Of a stretch of DNA of 64,000 nucleotides, positions 8,324 to 15,945 are shown one piece after another (the first letter of the stretch is position 1; each line of letters opens with the position of its first letter). The notes beneath the pieces were generated by a model that did not search any database, was not told the DNA's origin, and was given only the letters and a program-made list of their open reading frames with translations. Source of the stretch: Pseudomonas sp. BN417 (GTDB lineage Bacteria > Pseudomonadota > Gammaproteobacteria > Pseudomonadales > Pseudomonadaceae). Location: the NCBI RefSeq assembly GCF_029871205.1, contig NZ_SSOJ01000156.1, forward strand, positions 1 through 64,000. Direction: 5' to 3'. Made by a program: the position numbers and the translations under genes.

Positions 8324-9177
8324 GCGGGGCTCCTTGGGGGTTCCTGGCCGGCCAGGGCGGCGCGCAAGGCGTCTTCGCCATAGATGGCCGAAATCAGGTG
8401 GTCCAGTTGGGGATTGCGGCGCAGTTCATTGCCGCCGTCGATGGCCAGGCTCTGGCCGGTGGTCCAGCCTGCCTCGGGTCCGGCCAGATAGCGCACAGCC
8501 CCGGCAATGTCCTCGGGCTTGCCGAGACGGCCTAGAGGCACCTCGTCGAGGAAGGGCCGGCACAGCTCGGGGGTGTCGAACAGGTCGCTGGTGGCTTCGC
8601 TGTGGAACAGGCCCGGGCGCACCGAGTTGACGCGGATGCCGGCACTGGCCAGTTCTTCCGCCGCACAGCGCACCAGGCTTTCCAGGGCGGCCTTGGCGGT
8701 GCAGTAGGACGACAGCCAGCGGAAGGTCATCTGCGCAGCGGTGGACGAGATGCAGACGATGGCGCCGCCGCCGTTGCGGGCCATCAGCGGGGCGCCGTGG
8801 CGGATGGCGAGGAAGGCGCTGATCAGGTTGGTGTTCAGTTCGGCGCCGAAGCTGGCCGGGTCATGCTGCAGCAGCGGACGGAAGCCGCCGCCTCCCACCG
8901 TGGGGACCAGGATATCCAGGCGCTGCTGCAGGCCGTATGCCTGGTCCAGGGCGCGCAGCAGGTCGTCCTCCTGGCAGGCGTCGCCGACGCAGCATTCGAC
9001 CTGGGCGTCGGGCACCAGCTCGAGCAAGTAGGCGCGCGCCTCGGCCAGTGCTTCGGCGCGCCGCGCGGTCAGCACCACGCTGGCGCCATCCTTGATCAAG
9101 GCCAGGGCACAGGCCTTGGCCAGGGCGCCGGTGCCGCCGGTGATCAGGGCGGTCTTGCCTGCGAGGGGCGCCTTCAT
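8320..9177 (-). CDS. SDR with divergent cofactor motif
   Basis: A 285-residue SDR family member. The glycine motif is TGGTGALAK rather than TGxxxGxG, the NNAG position is replaced by PTVGGGG, and the catalytic set appears as ISSTAAQM followed by YCTAK. The C-terminus runs about 35 residues past the usual end (NPQLDHLISAIYGEDALRAA). Such changes occur in enoyl-reductase-like or otherwise divergent SDRs, so it may reduce a double bond or act on an unusual substrate. It overlaps its neighbours by 4 bp at each end. Confidence 0.8.
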   Translation of the reverse strand: MKAPLAGKTALITGGTGALAKACALALIKDGASVVLTARRAEALAEARAYLLELVPDAQVECCVGDACQEDDLLRALDQAYGLQQRLDILVPTVGGGGFRPLLQHDPASFGAELNTNLISAFLAIRHGAPLMARNGGGAIVCISSTAAQMTFRWLSSYCTAKAALESLVRCAAEELASAGIRVNSVRPGLFHSEATSDLFDTPELCRPFLDEVPLGRLGKPEDIAGAVRYLAGPEAGWTTGQSLAIDGGNELRRNPQLDHLISAIYGEDALRAALAGQEPPRSPA

Positions 9178-9599
9178 GGCGTGGCCCCTTGCAAGGGCAG
9201 GTCCTGGCTCCAGTCCAGCAGCAGCTCCCGCCGGGTGATGCGCCAGAGGCCGTCGATGCAGGCGAAGCGGTCGCGGTAGCGGATGCCCCAGTCGAGCTTG
9301 CGAACGACGCCATCGGCGTCATACAGGTGGTTGGCGACGCAGTAGGTTTCGGCGCTGGCCTCCAGTTCGTCCACCTCGGCCAGGTGGTTGTGGACATGGT
9401 GCTGGGTGACGCTGAAGCGGCCCAGGCCATTCATGCCGTCGACGATGGCCGCCACGCCATCGAAGCTGAAACCCGGCCCCTTGAGGACCGCGTCGGGAGC
9501 GAACAGGCGGGCCAGTGCCGCCCAGTCGCGTTGATCCACCGCCTGTGCATAACGACAGACGAGTTCATAGAGCGCTTGCTTGTGCGATGCCTCGGACAT
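9174..9599 (-). CDS. SnoaL/NTF2-fold protein (isomerase or dehydratase-like)
   Basis: A 141-residue single-domain protein of the SnoaL-like/NTF2 superfamily, which includes ketosteroid isomerase, scytalone dehydratase and bile-acid dehydratase. It shows the typical start (LVCRYAQAVDQRDWAALARLFAPDAVL), with Tyr17 and Asp22 in the positions often used by the dehydratases, and a His-rich strand (VTQHHVHNHL). The start at 9599 follows AAGGAGG. It is first in the five-gene minus-strand operon driven from the site at 9671-9687. Whether it isomerises or dehydrates cannot be decided. Confidence 0.8.
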   Translation of the reverse strand: MSEASHKQALYELVCRYAQAVDQRDWAALARLFAPDAVLKGPGFSFDGVAAIVDGMNGLGRFSVTQHHVHNHLAEVDELEASAETYCVANHLYDADGVVRKLDWGIRYRDRFACIDGLWRITRRELLLDWSQDLPLQGATP

Positions 9600-9670
9600 G
9601 CCATGAGCCTCCTTGTTTGGCCTGCGCAGTTGCAGGTGCGGGGAAGCTCGCATCGCCGGGGCAGAGGGGC

Positions 9671-9687
9671 ATCGGCCGATCGGACTA
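9671..9687 (-). promoter_or_regulatory. Regulon site 3 (one mismatch)
   Basis: The minus strand reads TAGTCCGATCGGCCGAT, 72 bp upstream of the start at 9599. The -10-like GAGCTT begins 22 bp downstream. It forms a divergent pair with site 4. Confidence 0.7.
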
Positions 9688-9707
9688 TTGCCCGCCGCGC
9701 GGGGCGC

Positions 9708-9724
9708 TAGTCCCCTCGGACGAT
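9708..9724 (+). promoter_or_regulatory. Regulon site 4 (TAGTC-N5-GGACGAT), perfect
   Basis: Reads TAGTCCCCTCGGACGAT, 57 bp upstream of the BaiE-like gene. The -10-like TAGGTT begins 22 bp downstream. Confidence 0.8.
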
Positions 9725-9780
9725 GAGCGACCGGGGAGTGACGATTAGGTTGGGCGTTCCCCTTACATGGAGCAGCAGAG

Positions 9781-10260
9781 ATGGCCGACAGCGTTGAAAC
9801 CTTTCTGGAAATCGAGCAGATCAAACAGCTGAAGTACCGCTACTTCAGGGCGATCGACTGCCATGACTGGGCCTTGTTCGAAACCTGCGTGGCCGAGGAC
9901 GTGACCACCGCGCTGGACAGCGGCAAGTACGCCTTTTCCGGTCGTGCCGGGTTCGTGGCGGGCCTGCGTGGCCTGATGGACCGGCCGACCCTGCTGTCCA
10001 AGCATCAGGGGCACCACCCGGAGATCGAGTTGGTCGCGCCAGATCGGGCCCGGGGCACCTGGTACCTGGAGGACCATGTGATCGACACGGAGAACGGCTG
10101 GATGGTGCACGGCACGGCCCTCTACCAGGACGAATACGTCAAGCGCGACGGGGCCTGGCAGATTCTCGCCACCGGCTACCGGCGCGTATTCGAGACGGTC
10201 ACGGCGCCCATCCCCGAGCAGTTCAAGGTGATCTCCAGCTGGTTCGGCCAGCCCGCCTGA
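9781..10260 (+). CDS. BaiE-like SnoaL-domain dehydratase
   Basis: A 159-residue SnoaL-like protein. From memory of the family, the segments IEQIKQLKYRYFRAIDCHDW, HQGHHPEIEL, RARGTWYLEDH and DEYVKRDGAWQILATGYRR follow the pattern of the intestinal bile-acid 7alpha-dehydratase BaiE. The Tyr21/Asp26 pair and His75/His78 fall where BaiE keeps catalytic Tyr, Asp and His residues. A dehydratase removing a ring hydroxyl from a steroid intermediate is the best guess. It is a single gene with its own perfect regulon site, and the AraC-type gene downstream is convergent. Confidence 0.75.
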   Translation: MADSVETFLEIEQIKQLKYRYFRAIDCHDWALFETCVAEDVTTALDSGKYAFSGRAGFVAGLRGLMDRPTLLSKHQGHHPEIELVAPDRARGTWYLEDHVIDTENGWMVHGTALYQDEYVKRDGAWQILATGYRRVFETVTAPIPEQFKVISSWFGQPA

Positions 10261-10276
10261 GCGCGGGGCCGCTGGT

Positions 10277-11236
10277 TCAACCGGCGCGCAGTTCGCGGAT
10301 GCCCTTGCCCAGCCGTTTGCGCAGCAGGGTGCGCAGGGTCACGCCGTCGGCGTAGCCCACCAGGGCGGCGACCTGGTCGACGCTGTGCTCGCTGGTCTTG
10401 AGCAGATGCACGGCGCGCTCGATGCGCAGGTCCTGGACATAGGCCAGGGGCGTCTTGCCCAGCACTTCGTGGATGCGCCGGGCGAGGGTGCGCTTGCTGG
10501 TAGCCAGATCCCGGGCCGCCGCATCCAGGTTGAACCCTCCTGCCAGGCGCTCGCGTACCCAGCGGTCGAAGCGCTGCACCAGCGGGTCGGCATGGGCCAG
10601 GTGGTCGGAGAGGGCATAGGCCGACTGCGAGGGGCGCGAGTCGACGATCAGGTAGCGCGCCACCAGGGCGGCCAGTTCCGGGCTGGTCTGGCGGATCAGC
10701 CAGAGGGTCAGGTCCAGGTGGCTGAGGGCGGCGCCGGCTGTCACCAACTGGCCGGCGCTGACGATCATGCGCCCGGCGTCCAGCTGCACCTGTGGATAAC
10801 GTTGCCGGAACAACGGCGTCAGCCACCAGGTGGTGGTGGCTTCATGGCCATCCAGCAGGCCGGTTTCCGCCAGCACAAAGGTGCCGATGCAGGCGGCGGC
10901 GATGCGCGTTCCGCCGGCAGCCCAGCCGCGCAGGGCGCTGACGGCGTCGGCCACGTCCGGGCGCGCCAAGGCTTCCTGCAGCGGTCCGGGCATCTTGTAG
11001 CCCATGGCCGGGACTATCACCCAGTCCGGCGCCGGGCAGTCGCGTACCGGGCGTACCGGCACGCCGAAGCCCAGGGAGCTGCTCACCTCGGGCCGCACCC
11101 CGGCCAGGGCCAGCTCGAACTGCGGACAAGGCAGGCCATGCAGGGCGGACAGTTCGTTGGCGGTGGTCAGGGCGTCGAGCACGGCGGCGAGGCCGGTGTC
11201 GAAAACCCCTTCGAGGGCGAGGACGGTGATCTTCAT
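10277..11236 (-). CDS. GlxA-type AraC-family transcriptional regulator
   Basis: A 319-residue regulator with an N-terminal DJ-1/PfpI (class I glutamine amidotransferase-like) domain (residues 1 to about 190, AAACIGTFVLAETGLLDG) and a C-terminal AraC helix-turn-helix pair (FNLDAAARDLATSKRTLARR, VDQVAALVGYADGVTLRTLL). The Cys in AAACIGT sits at the nucleophile-elbow position of the fold. The start at 11236 (MKITVLALEG) matches the family; a GTG at 11317 is less likely. It is divergent from the thioesterase-like gene at 11335, a possible target. No regulon site is present. Confidence 0.85.
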   Translation of the reverse strand: MKITVLALEGVFDTGLAAVLDALTTANELSALHGLPCPQFELALAGVRPEVSSSLGFGVPVRPVRDCPAPDWVIVPAMGYKMPGPLQEALARPDVADAVSALRGWAAGGTRIAAACIGTFVLAETGLLDGHEATTTWWLTPLFRQRYPQVQLDAGRMIVSAGQLVTAGAALSHLDLTLWLIRQTSPELAALVARYLIVDSRPSQSAYALSDHLAHADPLVQRFDRWVRERLAGGFNLDAAARDLATSKRTLARRIHEVLGKTPLAYVQDLRIERAVHLLKTSEHSVDQVAALVGYADGVTLRTLLRKRLGKGIRELRAG

Positions 11237-11334
11237 GGCGCGATCGCTACCAAAGTTGTCAATCGCGCCAGTATTGCAGAGGGCCCGGTCGCCATACAGT
11301 GGATGCCACCACTGCACGACCCCGGAGACCCCTC

Positions 11335-11775
11335 ATGTACCAGAAGACCCTCACCGCCGGCTGGGGCGACATGGACTTCAATTCCCACATGCGCAACACC
11401 GCCTACCTCGACAAGTCCGCCGATGTACGCATGATGTATTTCGCCGACTTCGGCTTCCCAATGTCCGAGTTCCGCCGCCTGCGCCTGGGACCTGTGGTGA
11501 TGAAGGACGAGATCGAGTACTTCCGCGAGTGCCACCTGCTCGATGAACTGCAGATCACCATGAGCGCCGCCGGCCTATCGGCCGATGGCAGCCGGATGCT
11601 GCTGCGCAACGAGTTCTTCCGCAGCGGCACCCTGGCGGCGCGGGTGACCTCCACCGTTGGCTGGTTCGACCTGGAGCAGCGCAAGTTGGTCACACCCACG
11701 GCCAAGCTGCTGGAGGCCCTCCAGGCCATGGACCGGAGCGAGGATTTCCGCGAACTGCCCAGCAGCAGCCGCTAG
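11335..11775 (+). CDS. Hotdog-fold acyl-CoA thioesterase-like protein
   Basis: A 146-residue hotdog protein of the 4-hydroxybenzoyl-CoA thioesterase type. The signature WGDMDFNSHMRNTAYLD carries the Asp of the DxxxHxxN active-site motif near residue 15. Proteins of this size normally hydrolyse short or aromatic acyl-CoAs. The start is the ATG after GGAGACCCCTC. It is followed 12 bp later by the DUF488 gene and is divergent from the GlxA-type regulator. Confidence 0.8.
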   Translation: MYQKTLTAGWGDMDFNSHMRNTAYLDKSADVRMMYFADFGFPMSEFRRLRLGPVVMKDEIEYFRECHLLDELQITMSAAGLSADGSRMLLRNEFFRSGTLAARVTSTVGWFDLEQRKLVTPTAKLLEALQAMDRSEDFRELPSSSR

Positions 11776-11787
11776 GGAGGAGGGGAG

Positions 11788-12177
11788 ATGAGCATCAGTA
11801 TCGTCCAGCTGGGCACGCCGCGCGGCGCCGATGAGGGGCTGCGCATCGGCACGGTGCGGCGGCCGCCGCGGGGTGTCCCCAAGGCCGAGTTCGCCAGCCG
11901 CGACTACTACGACACCTGGTTGCCGCTGCTGGCGCCCAGCGCCGAGCTGATGGCCGAGGGCAAGGCGGCGGAAAGCGACGCCGACTGGGCGCGCTTCGCC
12001 AAGCGCTACCGCGCGGAGATGGAAGGCGGCGAAGGCGCCCGGGTGCTCGACCTGCTCGCGGCGCTGTCCCACAGCAGCCAGTTCGCCGTGGGTTGCTACT
12101 GCGAGAACGAGGACCGCTGCCACCGCTCGCTGCTGCGCCAGCTGCTGGCCGAGCGCGGCGCTGTGCTGAGGAACTGA
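11788..12177 (+). CDS. DUF488 family protein
   Basis: A 129-residue protein of the DUF488 (YeaO-like) family, with the conserved start IVQLGTPRG, a RDYYDTWLPLLAPS block and the C-terminal FAVGCYCENEDRCHRSLL motif that holds the family's conserved Cys/His residues. The function of the family is not established. The start ATG follows GGAGGGGAG. It is co-directional with the thioesterase-like gene. Confidence 0.8.
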   Translation: MSISIVQLGTPRGADEGLRIGTVRRPPRGVPKAEFASRDYYDTWLPLLAPSAELMAEGKAAESDADWARFAKRYRAEMEGGEGARVLDLLAALSHSSQFAVGCYCENEDRCHRSLLRQLLAERGAVLRN

Positions 12178-12360
12178 GGGGGCCTACCGGCATGATTTGC
12201 TCCGCCTGGCGCCGTGGAGCCGGCACCAGTGGCAAGCCTCCGACGATTGGCGCAAAATCGCGCCCCGCCGACCGAAGGTGCTGAGTACGTAGGCGCCTTC
12301 GTTCCTATACTTCATTTGTGCAGCAGACCTTCCCTTGCCCCATTTTTCTTTGGATGAATC

Positions 12361-13356
12361 GTGAGAATCCGCAGTTCGATCACCAAACTTTTTGTTCTAA
12401 GCTCCTGCTTTTTCATGCTCGCAGGTGCTCCGGCCCAGGCGCAAGAACCGCCCTTGCCGGTTCGTGACCCGGCAAAACTGCAGATTTCCTCCCGCAGTGC
12501 CGTGCTGGTCGACCTCGCCACCGACAAAGTCGTTTACTCGCGCAACGCCGGCCGGGTAATGCCCATCGCCTCGGTGACCAAGCTGATGGTTGCGGTGGTC
12601 GTTCTGGAAGCCAAGCAGCCGCTGGGCGAAGTGCTCACCGTCACCATCCGCGAGAACAGGGAAATGAAAGGGGTCTACTCGCGCGTGCGCCTGGGCAGTC
12701 AGCTCAGCCGTGGCGAACTCCTGCATATCGCCCTGATGTCCTCGGAGAACCGCGCCACCTCTACCCTGGCTCACAACTATCCGGGCGGCTATTCGGCCTT
12801 CATCGCTGCGATGAACGCCAAGGCCAAGGCCCTGGGCATGAGTGGCACCCGCTATGTCGAGCCGACCGGGCTGTCGCAATTCAACGTCTCCACCGCCAAC
12901 GACCTGGTGCGCCTGCTGAAGGAAACCCGCAAGTACCCGCTGATGACCCAATACAGCACCACCTCGGCCAAGGTGGTCAGTTTCATCAAGCCGCGCTACA
13001 GCCTGGGTTTCCGCAATACCAACGGCCTGGTGCGCAAGCCGGACTGGAGCATCCAGCTGACCAAGACCGGCTTCACCGATGAAGCCGGACACTGCCTGGT
13101 GATGCTGACGAAGGTGAATTCGCGCCCGATGGCGCTGGTGCTGCTGGACGCCTTTGGCCGCTACACCCACATGGCCGACGCTACCCGCATGCGTCGTTGG
13201 CTGGAAACCGGCTACAGCGGCAAGGTGCCGGCGGCGGCGAAGAACTACCGCAAGTACGAGGACAGCAAGCTGGGCCAGGCGACCGTGCAGACCAACGCGC
13301 CGGCCAGCACATCGACGAACGTGCCGAGCAATGTGAAGAGCAGCGTGAAGCCGTAA
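12361..13356 (+). CDS. pbpG: D-alanyl-D-alanine endopeptidase (penicillin-binding protein 7)
   Basis: A 331-residue low-molecular-weight PBP (peptidase S11) that cleaves D-Ala-meso-DAP cross-links in periplasmic peptidoglycan. A signal peptide ends at AQA (about residue 27). The three active-site motifs are visible: SVTK (71-74), SEN (128-130) and KTG (235-237). The C-terminal tail after residue 300 is Ser/Thr/Asn-rich. The start is a GTG. It stands alone and ends at a strong terminator. Confidence 0.93.
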   Translation: MRIRSSITKLFVLSSCFFMLAGAPAQAQEPPLPVRDPAKLQISSRSAVLVDLATDKVVYSRNAGRVMPIASVTKLMVAVVVLEAKQPLGEVLTVTIRENREMKGVYSRVRLGSQLSRGELLHIALMSSENRATSTLAHNYPGGYSAFIAAMNAKAKALGMSGTRYVEPTGLSQFNVSTANDLVRLLKETRKYPLMTQYSTTSAKVVSFIKPRYSLGFRNTNGLVRKPDWSIQLTKTGFTDEAGHCLVMLTKVNSRPMALVLLDAFGRYTHMADATRMRRWLETGYSGKVPAAAKNYRKYEDSKLGQATVQTNAPASTSTNVPSNVKSSVKP

Positions 13357-13390
13357 CGCCTGGTTCCTACCGGAAGATGCCTGCCCCAAA

Positions 13391-13420
13391 GAAGAAGCCA
13401 GCCGCAAGGCTGGCTTCTTC
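13391..13420. terminator. Bidirectional intrinsic terminator
   Basis: A 13-bp perfect stem, GAAGAAGCCAGCC-gcaa-GGCTGGCTTCTTC, between the convergent ends of pbpG and the MFS transporter gene. Confidence 0.85.
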
Positions 13421-13436
13421 GTTTCAGGCCACTCGG

Positions 13437-14702
13437 TCAGCCCAGTGTCACCGCCTCGCCCGGCAGGCCGTGAACGCGCTTCTGCACTGCCCGGTGCAGC
13501 AGGCTGGAGACCATGAAGCCGATCACCGCCAGCCCGCTCATCAGGGTGAACACGTAGGTGTAGCCCTGCTCCCCCGGGAAGTGGTCGAGGATGGCGCCGT
13601 AGATCACGTAGGCGAACATGCCCGGTGCATAGCCGATCAGGCAGCCGATGCCGAAGGCCGAGCCGGTGATGCGCGAGGGTATCCCCACCTCGCTCATGGG
13701 TGCCCAGAACACGCCGCGCATGGTGAAGACGATCAGCGCGAACGACAGGGTGGCGGCCATGCCGGCATAGATGAAGCTCTCGCCCTTGGGAATCGTCAGG
13801 ATCACCGCCATCAGCGGCAGCAGCGCCAGGAAAGCCCACTTCAGGTAACGGCTCGGGCTTTTGACCAGTTTGTCCGCCATGAAGCCGCCGGCCGGACCAC
13901 CCAGAACCTTGAGGAAGTACTGGTTGATGATGCCGTAGGCGCCCACCAGGGCCACCGGCAAGTGGTACATGTCCTTCAGGTAGGGGATGAAGTAGGTCAG
14001 GCCGCAGTACACGATGTAGACCATGAACACGTTGAGGCTGACCAGCCAGATACCCGGGACGCGCACGGCTTCCAGCAGCCCGGCCAGGCCGATGGTTTCT
14101 TTGCTGGCAGCGCCTTGCTTGCTCTCCTTGAGCAGGAACCAGGTGAGCAGGCCGGCGCCGATGTCGATCACCGAGTAGAACAGGATGGCCGACTTCAGGC
14201 CGTCTTCGCCGGAGCCCATGGCGACGAACACGCCCAGGGCGGAGAAAGCCACCAGGGTGTCGACGACGCCGCGGCCGCCCTCGAGGAAACCGAACATCCG
14301 CCCCTGCTCGGTATCGTCGCCGAGATTGCGGATGGCCTTGAGCAGCGCCGGCCAGTAGATGCAGTCCGCGCAGATGGCGAACAGGCTGAACACGATCAGC
14401 AACTGGCTGTAACCGGGGAAGGTGGCCAGGTACAGGCCCAGGGCGCCGGTGCCGATCAGGCCCAGGGGTATCAGTTTGCGGGTGTCGAAGCGGTCCGCCA
14501 GGAAGCCGCCGACCACGAACAGCGCGGTGGCGATGATCGCGTTGGCGCTGAGCAGGGTACCGATCTCGGTGTGGGTCAGGCCCATGTATTCCTGCATGGG
14601 CACGTAGAAGGCGTCCTTCAGGTTCGCCAGCTTGTAGATGGTCCCGCCGCCGAGGACGAGGACCAGGAAGCGGAGCCACTTGGCCTTGGCCTGTGCTGTC
14701 AT
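13437..14702 (-). CDS. MFS transporter
   Basis: A 421-residue inner-membrane permease with about 12 hydrophobic segments and the MFS loop motif as FLADRFDTRKL between TM2 and TM3. The central loop is short (KESKQGAASKE). The start at 14702 (MTAQAKAKWLRFLVLV) follows GGAG; the longer reading from 14831 is rejected. It lies directly downstream of a sugar-phosphate isomerase/epimerase-like gene, so the substrate may be a sugar or sugar acid. Confidence 0.85.
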   Translation of the reverse strand: MTAQAKAKWLRFLVLVLGGGTIYKLANLKDAFYVPMQEYMGLTHTEIGTLLSANAIIATALFVVGGFLADRFDTRKLIPLGLIGTGALGLYLATFPGYSQLLIVFSLFAICADCIYWPALLKAIRNLGDDTEQGRMFGFLEGGRGVVDTLVAFSALGVFVAMGSGEDGLKSAILFYSVIDIGAGLLTWFLLKESKQGAASKETIGLAGLLEAVRVPGIWLVSLNVFMVYIVYCGLTYFIPYLKDMYHLPVALVGAYGIINQYFLKVLGGPAGGFMADKLVKSPSRYLKWAFLALLPLMAVILTIPKGESFIYAGMAATLSFALIVFTMRGVFWAPMSEVGIPSRITGSAFGIGCLIGYAPGMFAYVIYGAILDHFPGEQGYTYVFTLMSGLAVIGFMVSSLLHRAVQKRVHGLPGEAVTLG

Positions 14703-14754
14703 TGTTGTTCTCCACAGTTTCCGGATTGAGATCTCACCTGTCGCCGCTGACGGC

Positions 14755-15828
14755 TCAGGCAGGGGATTGGCCGGCCTCGGCCAGGGTGAGTTCGGCCAGC
14801 ACGCGCAGCTCGGTGAGCAGCCCGCGCACATGGCGGATCTGGTTGTTCGCCCAACGCTGTTCGTCGGCCATCATGCGGTCGGCCGTGTAGCCCGGCGGCA
14901 AGGCGGTTTCACTCATCTCCCGGTAGGGGATGAAGGGGTCTTCGGCTTCGTCGGACTGGCGGAACGAGGGGGCGATGTAGTGGTTTTCCTGCTCCAGGAT
15001 GAAGGCGATCACCTGGGGCTCCCGCTCGCCGAGCATCAGCAGCTCGAACAGCATCCGCGCGCCGGGCAGGTCGTCATCGAGGCTGCCGTGCAGCACGCCG
15101 TAGTGGCCGAAACCGTTCTGCTCGGGAACGATGCGCACGCCCTTGAGGTGCACCTGGCGGATATGCGGGGCCAGGGCCTGTAGCGCAGGCAGCGGTTGCT
15201 CGCAGGCGTTGATCATGTTGCCGAAGTCGAACAGCGCGTTCAGGCGCGGGTTGCCGACCTGGCGCAGCAGCTGCGCGATCTCGAAGCTCTTGAGTTCTTC
15301 GTGCTGCTCGAAGTCGAAATGCAGGTCGTGCTGGTCGGCGAGCTGGCCGAGGTAGCGGAGGTCCGCCTCGATCAGTCCCATGACCCGCGACAGGTGGCCC
15401 TCGTAGCGCGAGTAAACGCGGATGTTGCGGGTGCCGACGGCTCGGGCGATGGCTACCACCTGGTCGACGTCTTCACGGCGGGTGCTGCTGATTTCCAGGT
15501 GCAGGTCCAGGCCCAGGGCGCGGGCCTTGTCGGCGAAGGCCTGGAGCTCGGCGGGGCCCATCTGCGACAGGCTGTTCTCCTCGCCGTCCAGCAGGTGCAG
15601 GCTGAGGCCCTGCAGTTCGTGGCGGTAGGCGAAGTCCAGCATGTCCTCCGGCTTGAGCCGGCCGAGGGTCAGGTTGGTCAGCAGCGGGTAGCCATGGGCG
15701 AACAGGCGGATGCCGTCGAGGCGTTCGAGGAGCCGCTGGGCCAGGGTGGGGGTCAGCGGCGGTGGCGGGGCCTCGCTGCTGGCGTTGTGGCGCAGCAGGG
15801 TCGCAAAGCGGGCTTGGATAGCGTTCAT
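14755..15828 (-). CDS. Sugar phosphate isomerase/epimerase-like TIM-barrel protein
   Basis: A 357-residue member of the xylose isomerase-like/AP endonuclease 2 superfamily. The barrel carries metal-ligand-type residues in DLHLEISS, FDFEQHEELKS, LFDFGNMINA and IRQVHLKGVR. The segment from about residue 255 (FILEQENHY) is also conserved in the fold. The start at 15828 has AGGA 10 nt upstream; an ATG at 15837 is possible. It forms a two-gene unit with the MFS permease, probably for a carbohydrate or polyol. Confidence 0.75.
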   Translation of the reverse strand: MNAIQARFATLLRHNASSEAPPPPLTPTLAQRLLERLDGIRLFAHGYPLLTNLTLGRLKPEDMLDFAYRHELQGLSLHLLDGEENSLSQMGPAELQAFADKARALGLDLHLEISSTRREDVDQVVAIARAVGTRNIRVYSRYEGHLSRVMGLIEADLRYLGQLADQHDLHFDFEQHEELKSFEIAQLLRQVGNPRLNALFDFGNMINACEQPLPALQALAPHIRQVHLKGVRIVPEQNGFGHYGVLHGSLDDDLPGARMLFELLMLGEREPQVIAFILEQENHYIAPSFRQSDEAEDPFIPYREMSETALPPGYTADRMMADEQRWANNQIRHVRGLLTELRVLAELTLAEAGQSPA

Positions 15829-15945
15829 TCTTGTCATTCCTGAAAAAGGTGCCGGTTTGCCCGGCGCTGCCTTTATCTCTCCGGAATGGCGCTATCGATA
15901 TAGCCATTATTTTTTAATTGTTATGACCACTTTGGGGGCTGGTCG

